Positions 60,644 through 64,000 of a DNA stretch of 64,000 nucleotides are shown here, piece after piece. Source of the DNA: SXRF01 sp039808985 (lineage in GTDB: Bacteria > Pseudomonadota > Alphaproteobacteria > Rickettsiales > SXRF01). Position numbers and translations under genes: made by a program. The stretch lies in assembly GCA_039808985.1 (NCBI GenBank), contig JBDHUC010000001.1, forward strand, positions 62,001 to 126,000. The letters are read 5' to 3'. Position 1 is the stretch's first letter. Each line of letters opens with the position of its first letter. Below the pieces are notes generated by a model, which worked only from the letters and a program-made list of their open reading frames with translations, ran no database searches and was not told the origin of the DNA.

Positions 60644-60949
60644 ATGCTGTATCGACTGCTGTCTGGTGTTGCCATTATATTAGGCCTGACAATAATTATT
60701 GCGATATTAATAAGCGCTGTCCTTATAGCCGCACTGTTTGTATTCTATCATAGCGCATTGGTATATGGCCTGGACCCTCAGGCTTCAATCATACTTACAT
60801 TCCTGCTGGCCTTGATATTTATTTTATCCTTAATAATATGCATAAACATGTGCCTAAAAAAATTCCGCAGGTTTTCAAAATCAACTGGAAAATCTTCACC
60901 CATTGCTTCAATGTTTGATTCATTTATCGCTGGTTTCATGGAGAAATAG
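60644..60949 (+). CDS. Small two-helix membrane protein
   Basis: Unrecognised 101-residue protein from ATG 60644. It has two long hydrophobic helices (about 5–35 and 45–72) and a basic C-terminal tail with KKFRRFSKSTGK. The frame is open upstream to 60527, but that part is antisense to the pseudogene fragment and so not credible. The duplication break lies right at its start, so its own 5' end may have been lost. Confidence 0.5.
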   Translation: MLYRLLSGVAIILGLTIIIAILISAVLIAALFVFYHSALVYGLDPQASIILTFLLALIFILSLIICINMCLKKFRRFSKSTGKSSPIASMFDSFIAGFMEK

Positions 60950-60966
60950 ATTTTAAAAACTAAAGA

Positions 60967-60994
60967 AAAAAGAAGGGGGCTTTAAGCCCCCTTC
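60967..60994 (-). terminator. Terminator after the DUF1328 gene
   Basis: A near-perfect palindrome with an 11 bp stem (GAAGGGGGCTT / AAGCCCCCTTC) is followed on the minus strand by a T-rich stretch. It ends the three-gene minus-strand operon 61015–61890. It also lies 17 bp after the convergent gene. Confidence 0.85.
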
Positions 60995-61014
60995 AATATT
61001 GTAGTTTGTTTGGT

Positions 61015-61197
61015 TTATAGCGGCGGATTTGTCCTGCGCCCTGTTATCACACTGTAAATCAGGGTAGCAACGAATAATATGACAAAAATACCAGCCAGGA
61101 ACTTTGCGATACCGGCAAAATCAGCAGCAAGGCCACCAAAACCGAGCAGTGCAGCAAGCACCGCAAGGAAGAAAAATGTTATGATATAATTTAGCAT
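61015..61197 (-). CDS. DUF1328 (YtjA-like) small membrane protein
   Basis: Two-helix membrane protein of 60 residues matching the UPF0391/DUF1328 family: FFFLAVLAALLGFGGLA in the first helix and AGIFVILFVATLIYSVI in the second. The role is unknown, but the family is linked with stress induction. AGGAGG precedes the start. It is third in an operon with the two exported proteins upstream. Confidence 0.88.
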   Translation of the reverse strand: MLNYIITFFFLAVLAALLGFGGLAADFAGIAKFLAGIFVILFVATLIYSVITGRRTNPPL

Positions 61198-61219
61198 AAG
61201 ACCTCCTGTTTAAGTTAGG

Positions 61220-61636
61220 TTATTTCCAGACGAAGTGAATAATTGCAGGCTTGTTTCCCGATACATTGATCTTCTGTTTTTTTACCTGGTCCTTACTTGA
61301 GCCCTGAACCAGATAACGGCCTTTTGGCAGGCTTGCATAGAATAGTGGACCGCCATTGACATCGAGCAATTCATTGCCATTTTCATCGCTGATTAATATG
61401 TTGCGCGTCCCATCGAAATGCCCAGTGCTATCAGAATTCATGATCTGCAGGTTGTAATCGCTACGCTCAGACTCCATAGCTTTGGTTTCTTCAACGCCAA
61501 TCCCGCCTGTAATATAAGAAATATCACCCAGGATATGCACATCAGGGAGGTAATTTCCAGCCTGCACTAATGGGGAATAAAGCATTGTGGACAATGCAAT
61601 GGATAGCACAGCAAATTTATTTTTAAACAAAACCAT
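61220..61636 (-). CDS. Hypothetical exported beta-domain protein
   Basis: Exported protein of 138 residues with a signal peptide ending LVQAG. The mature part looks like a single beta sandwich (ILISDENGNELLDVNGGPLF, SLPKGRYLVQGSS) similar to carboxypeptidase-regulatory-like domains. ATG 61636 is chosen because GGAGG lies 6 bp upstream; the frame opens seven codons earlier. Second gene of the operon. Confidence 0.72.
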   Translation of the reverse strand: MVLFKNKFAVLSIALSTMLYSPLVQAGNYLPDVHILGDISYITGGIGVEETKAMESERSDYNLQIMNSDSTGHFDGTRNILISDENGNELLDVNGGPLFYASLPKGRYLVQGSSKDQVKKQKINVSGNKPAIIHFVWK

Positions 61637-61647
61637 AAAAACCTCCA

Positions 61648-61890
61648 TTATTTCCAAGCTGGTTTACCTAAGTTAATATCACTAGACTTTGTTAAGCCTC
61701 CGGCTGCGGCGCCAACTGCTCCGCCAATTACTGCCCCGCTTACCGGATCGCCACCTATGGCGCCAGCCACAGCCCCTGCACCAGCGCCAATTCCGGCACC
61801 GCTTAGTGCGCGCTCACCAGGCTGCTGGCCACATGCGACAAGCATTGATACTGATGCTATTGCCACTAATGTGCTTTTAAGTTCTAACAT
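61648..61890 (-). CDS. Glycine-zipper lipoprotein
   Basis: Lipoprotein of 80 residues with lipobox MLVAC (Cys20) and a glycine-zipper segment (about 30–65: GAGIGAGAGAVAGAIGG and GAVIGGAVGAAAGG), the pattern of OmpA/SlyB-like small outer-membrane proteins. AGGAGA precedes the start. First gene of the operon with two further envelope proteins. Confidence 0.85.
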   Translation of the reverse strand: MLELKSTLVAIASVSMLVACGQQPGERALSGAGIGAGAGAVAGAIGGDPVSGAVIGGAVGAAAGGLTKSSDINLGKPAWK

Positions 61891-62042
61891 ATAGATTCTC
61901 CTAAAATTATTATTCTTAAAATCATTACTTTATTGCCCATGTTCCAAGGCAACATATTTAACTATTTTAATTTAAACAATGGGTTGTAAAATTGCCGCAG
62001 GAGAGTACGCGGCAAGATATAAAGGAAGTATAAGGCCTTAAG

Positions 62043-62822
62043 TTACCCGGCCTGCACAGCAAGCATCGAAATAGATCCTCCATCAACACCTTCAACCGGG
62101 AATTGGATTTTTTTATCTCCCTGTGCGGCTCCCAATACGTAAAGCAACGGCAGGTAATGCTCAGGTGTTGGGATTGACAGCATGGCGTCCTTTCCCATTT
62201 GTTCATAATTTATCAGGGAATCATGCTCACCTGCCAGCAGCATCTTCCTCGCTGCCTGCTCAAATCTGGCTGCCCATTCATAAGGCTCAGCCATATATTT
62301 TCCCCATGAGTAGGCATGCAGGTTATGCACCAGGTTTCCGCTTCCTATAATCAGTATTTTCTCATCTCTTAACGGCGCAAGTTTCTGCCCTAATTCATAA
62401 TGAAATAATGGGGGCTCCGATTTATTGATGCTAAGCTGGACCACTGGAACATCAGCATCAGGATAAACATGTGTCAAAACAGACCATGTGCCATGATCCA
62501 GTCCCCAGCTATCATCAGGCTTTACTGCAAAAGGCTTCAGAAGTTCCTGTACACGGCTGGCAAGGGCAGGGGAGCCGGGAGCGCCGTATTGAACCTGGTA
62601 TAGTTCTGGCGGGAAGCCGCCAAAATCATGAATGGTACGCGGGGCAGGTGATGAGGTAACATTGGTTTCAGCGATATACCAATGCGCGGAGATGGCAAGT
62701 ATGGCAACCGGCTTTGGCACATCATACCCAATTTTTTGCCAGCTTTTCGTGTATACATTGCTACTCAAGGCATTCATTGGGTTGCCATGGCCGAAAAAAA
62801 TAACAGGCATCCTGCCGGTCAT
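62043..62822 (-). CDS. LigB-family extradiol dioxygenase (YgiD/4,5-DOPA type)
   Basis: Non-heme metal dioxygenase-family protein of 259 residues. The metal ligands lie in FFGHGNPMNAL, ISAHWY and GSGNLVHNLH, with the acid-base LDHGTWSVL between. This arrangement matches YgiD and plant 4,5-DOPA dioxygenases; the in vivo substrate in bacteria is not certain. It starts 14 bp after the FMN reductase gene on the same strand. Confidence 0.88.
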   Translation of the reverse strand: MTGRMPVIFFGHGNPMNALSSNVYTKSWQKIGYDVPKPVAILAISAHWYIAETNVTSSPAPRTIHDFGGFPPELYQVQYGAPGSPALASRVQELLKPFAVKPDDSWGLDHGTWSVLTHVYPDADVPVVQLSINKSEPPLFHYELGQKLAPLRDEKILIIGSGNLVHNLHAYSWGKYMAEPYEWAARFEQAARKMLLAGEHDSLINYEQMGKDAMLSIPTPEHYLPLLYVLGAAQGDKKIQFPVEGVDGGSISMLAVQAG

Positions 62823-62836
62823 TGACGCGCCTGCTT

Positions 62837-63409
62837 CTAAGCTGCCCTGGCCGCAGTATTAGCGGTATGTTGCGCTACCCATGCACTAAAGCCATCAACA
62901 AATTTCTGCAGGAATTTCTGTGTGTTTTCGTTGGCGATATTGCCATCGCTGTCAATAAGCGAATCGGTGAAATGCAGGTATAGCTCCGGCTGCCCCATTA
63001 GAACCGTATCCAGATGACTAAGGGTGGATTTTAGTATGGCCTGTGAGCAGGCCGTCCCTATAGCACCAAGGGATGCCCCACAAACAGCCACTGGTTTTTT
63101 AGCAAATGAATTATTGCCATAAGGGCGGCTACACCAATCTATTGCATTTTTCAGCGGCCCGGGTACAGAACGGTTATATTCAGGCGTAACCACTAAAACG
63201 GCATCTGCCTCCGAAATACCATTCTTCATAATTGTAACCGCTTCAGGAAAATTAGCTTCCATATCCTGATTAAAGAGAGGCAGGTCGATTGACAGGAATT
63301 TTGTTTCAAATTTATCCTGACCTAGCTTTGCAATAGCCTTGCCAAGCTTAAGATTTATTGAATCCCTGCGCAGGCTACCTACTATAATTGCTACTTTAAA
63401 TTTTGCCAT
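62837..63409 (-). CDS. NAD(P)H-dependent FMN reductase (ChrR/YieF type)
   Basis: Flavodoxin-like quinone/chromate reductase of 190 residues. It has VGSLRRDSINLKL for FMN phosphate binding, VVTPEYNRSVPGPLKNAIDW and VAVCGASLGAIGT. It is probably antioxidative, making hydroquinones. AGGAG precedes the start. It forms an operon with the LigB-type gene. Confidence 0.9.
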   Translation of the reverse strand: MAKFKVAIIVGSLRRDSINLKLGKAIAKLGQDKFETKFLSIDLPLFNQDMEANFPEAVTIMKNGISEADAVLVVTPEYNRSVPGPLKNAIDWCSRPYGNNSFAKKPVAVCGASLGAIGTACSQAILKSTLSHLDTVLMGQPELYLHFTDSLIDSDGNIANENTQKFLQKFVDGFSAWVAQHTANTAARAA

Positions 63410-63470
63410 ATATTAACTCCTGTCCTAGCCTGTAATTTTATAGGGAAGCTAGCATCTTATATACAAATCA

Positions 63471-63617
63471 TCAATTAGAAGTTTTTGATATTTTTGTATT
63501 AAAAAAATTCTCTACATTTGCAGTTTCCTCCTTTATTGCCGCCAGCCTTTCCAGCTTTTTATGCTCAACATCTTCAAAATGCGTTTCAGCACGTTTGCAA
63601 AGATGGTGCAGCTTCAT
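63471..63617 (-). CDS. Small hypothetical protein beside the MITE
   Basis: A 48-residue, highly charged helical product from ATG 63617. The frame is open back into the MITE-like element (to 63668), so the element may have cut off an original N-terminus. No ribosome binding site is clear. It could be a remnant rather than a functional gene. Confidence 0.35.
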   Translation of the reverse strand: MKLHHLCKRAETHFEDVEHKKLERLAAIKEETANVENFFNTKISKTSN

Positions 63618-63625
63618 TGCCCCTA

Positions 63626-63785
63626 GCATTTTCCATTTAATCGTGCGCGTTGTTATCCTTCGCCTCATGTACTAACAAAATCCGCATGCGGGATTTTGTA
63701 ATTTATAAAAAGCAAATCCCACATGTGGATTTGCTGTGTACACTTCGCCTCGGATTCCTAGCGCACAATTAAAGCGAAAACGCTC
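63626..63785. mobile_element. MITE-like element, copy 2
   Basis: A 160 bp near-identical copy of the element at 29122–29283, with the same terminal inverted repeats (the left end lacks the first two bases), the same two internal palindromes, and TA at both borders. It differs from copy 1 at only a handful of positions, pointing to recent movement. Confidence 0.75.
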
Positions 63786-63809
63786 TAGGTTGTTTCTTTT
63801 GTTAGCGCA

Positions 63810-63841
63810 AGATTCTGCGCAATTGCTATGCGATTCGCAGG
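63810..63841. repeat. Palindromic repeat unit, inverted copy
   Basis: AGATTCTGCGCAATTGC followed by a partial mirror is the reverse complement of the unit at 41839–41871, with several mismatches. A GCGAGATGACAAG tail lies about 27 bp further on. It is part of the same family of intergenic repeats. Confidence 0.55.
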
Positions 63842-63896
63842 TTTAGTGGTTAGCAGTGTATGTAGTGCGAGATGACAAGAATGTACCGTTTAGTGA

Positions 63897-63973
<77 letters not shown>

Positions 63974-64000
63974 ACATAGACGCTACCAACTGGTCTGGTA

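Overview
This is a chromosomal stretch of a moderately AT-rich alphaproteobacterium. The evidence is alphaproteobacterial gene order: an hprK–rapZ–EIIA(Man)–HPr phosphorelay block, a divK–pleD pair, the xthA/erpA–dgt–argS–SPOR–nagZ–tatABC–serS–surE–pcm–nlpD run, fdxA–carD, and hpf–ptsN. A separate virB8–virB9 pair, many small lineage-specific proteins and abundant intergenic palindromes suggest a less studied low-GC branch (Rickettsiales, Holosporales or Micavibrionales-like). However, serA/serC, hisI, aroC, nadA and biotin genes mean it is not strongly reduced. I cannot name a genus. I see no rRNA operon, prophage, CRISPR array or full-length insertion sequence.

Layout. 0–3 kb (minus): peptide deformylase (cut by the window edge), gltX and three small unknown genes, two of which look like tandem paralogues. 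3–8 kb (plus): comEC, an isoprenylcysteine-methyltransferase-like membrane protein, and a PcrA/UvrD helicase. 8–10 kb: two unknown membrane proteins in an operon behind three evenly spaced TGTAACA-type heptamers. 10–12 kb (minus): hprK, rapZ, EIIA and HPr, with no sugar permease. 12–16 kb (plus): bioF, a bioH-like gene, bioC, bioD and an RDD membrane protein, tightly coupled. 16–21 kb: polyprenyl diphosphate synthase, virB8–virB9, gpsA, nadA. 21–27 kb: glycosyltransferase, hydrolase, then serC and serA with an MNT/HEPN toxin–antitoxin pair between them. 27–29 kb: divK–pleD.

29–42 kb is the conserved housekeeping block. It is unusual in having an M50 protease gene between nagZ and tatA, where scpA–scpB usually lie. 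42–48 kb (minus) carries a DUF815 ATPase, a universal stress protein, a TIGR02186/TauE pair, a lipoprotein, a GT2 glycosyltransferase and two adjacent DUF192 proteins. 48–56 kb holds a protein with a C-terminal tryptophan octapeptide repeat, an SDR, ccmC, fdxA, a CarD protein with a long histone-H1-like tail, aroC, hisI, a second xth, ptsN and hpf. 56–64 kb is accessory in character: an orphan cpaF, several unknown proteins, small envelope/stress proteins (DUF883, DUF1328, glycine-zipper lipoprotein), a gene with a truncated partial copy of itself nearby, a LigB-type dioxygenase, an FMN reductase and tRNA-Pro(TGG).

Mobile or repeated DNA: two nearly identical ~160 bp MITE-like elements (29.1 and 63.6 kb) with imperfect ~25 bp terminal inverted repeats and TA at their borders; composite palindromic repeats at 9.9, 41.8 and 63.8 kb; heptamer repeats around 39.3 and 49.8 kb; and a 99 bp element bounded by perfect 14 bp inverted repeats at 52.1 kb. 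The strongest leads for unusual biology are the MNT/HEPN module nested in the serine operon, the CarD–H1-tail fusion, the W-repeat protein, the 8–10 kb membrane operon with its operator-like array, and the MITE family.
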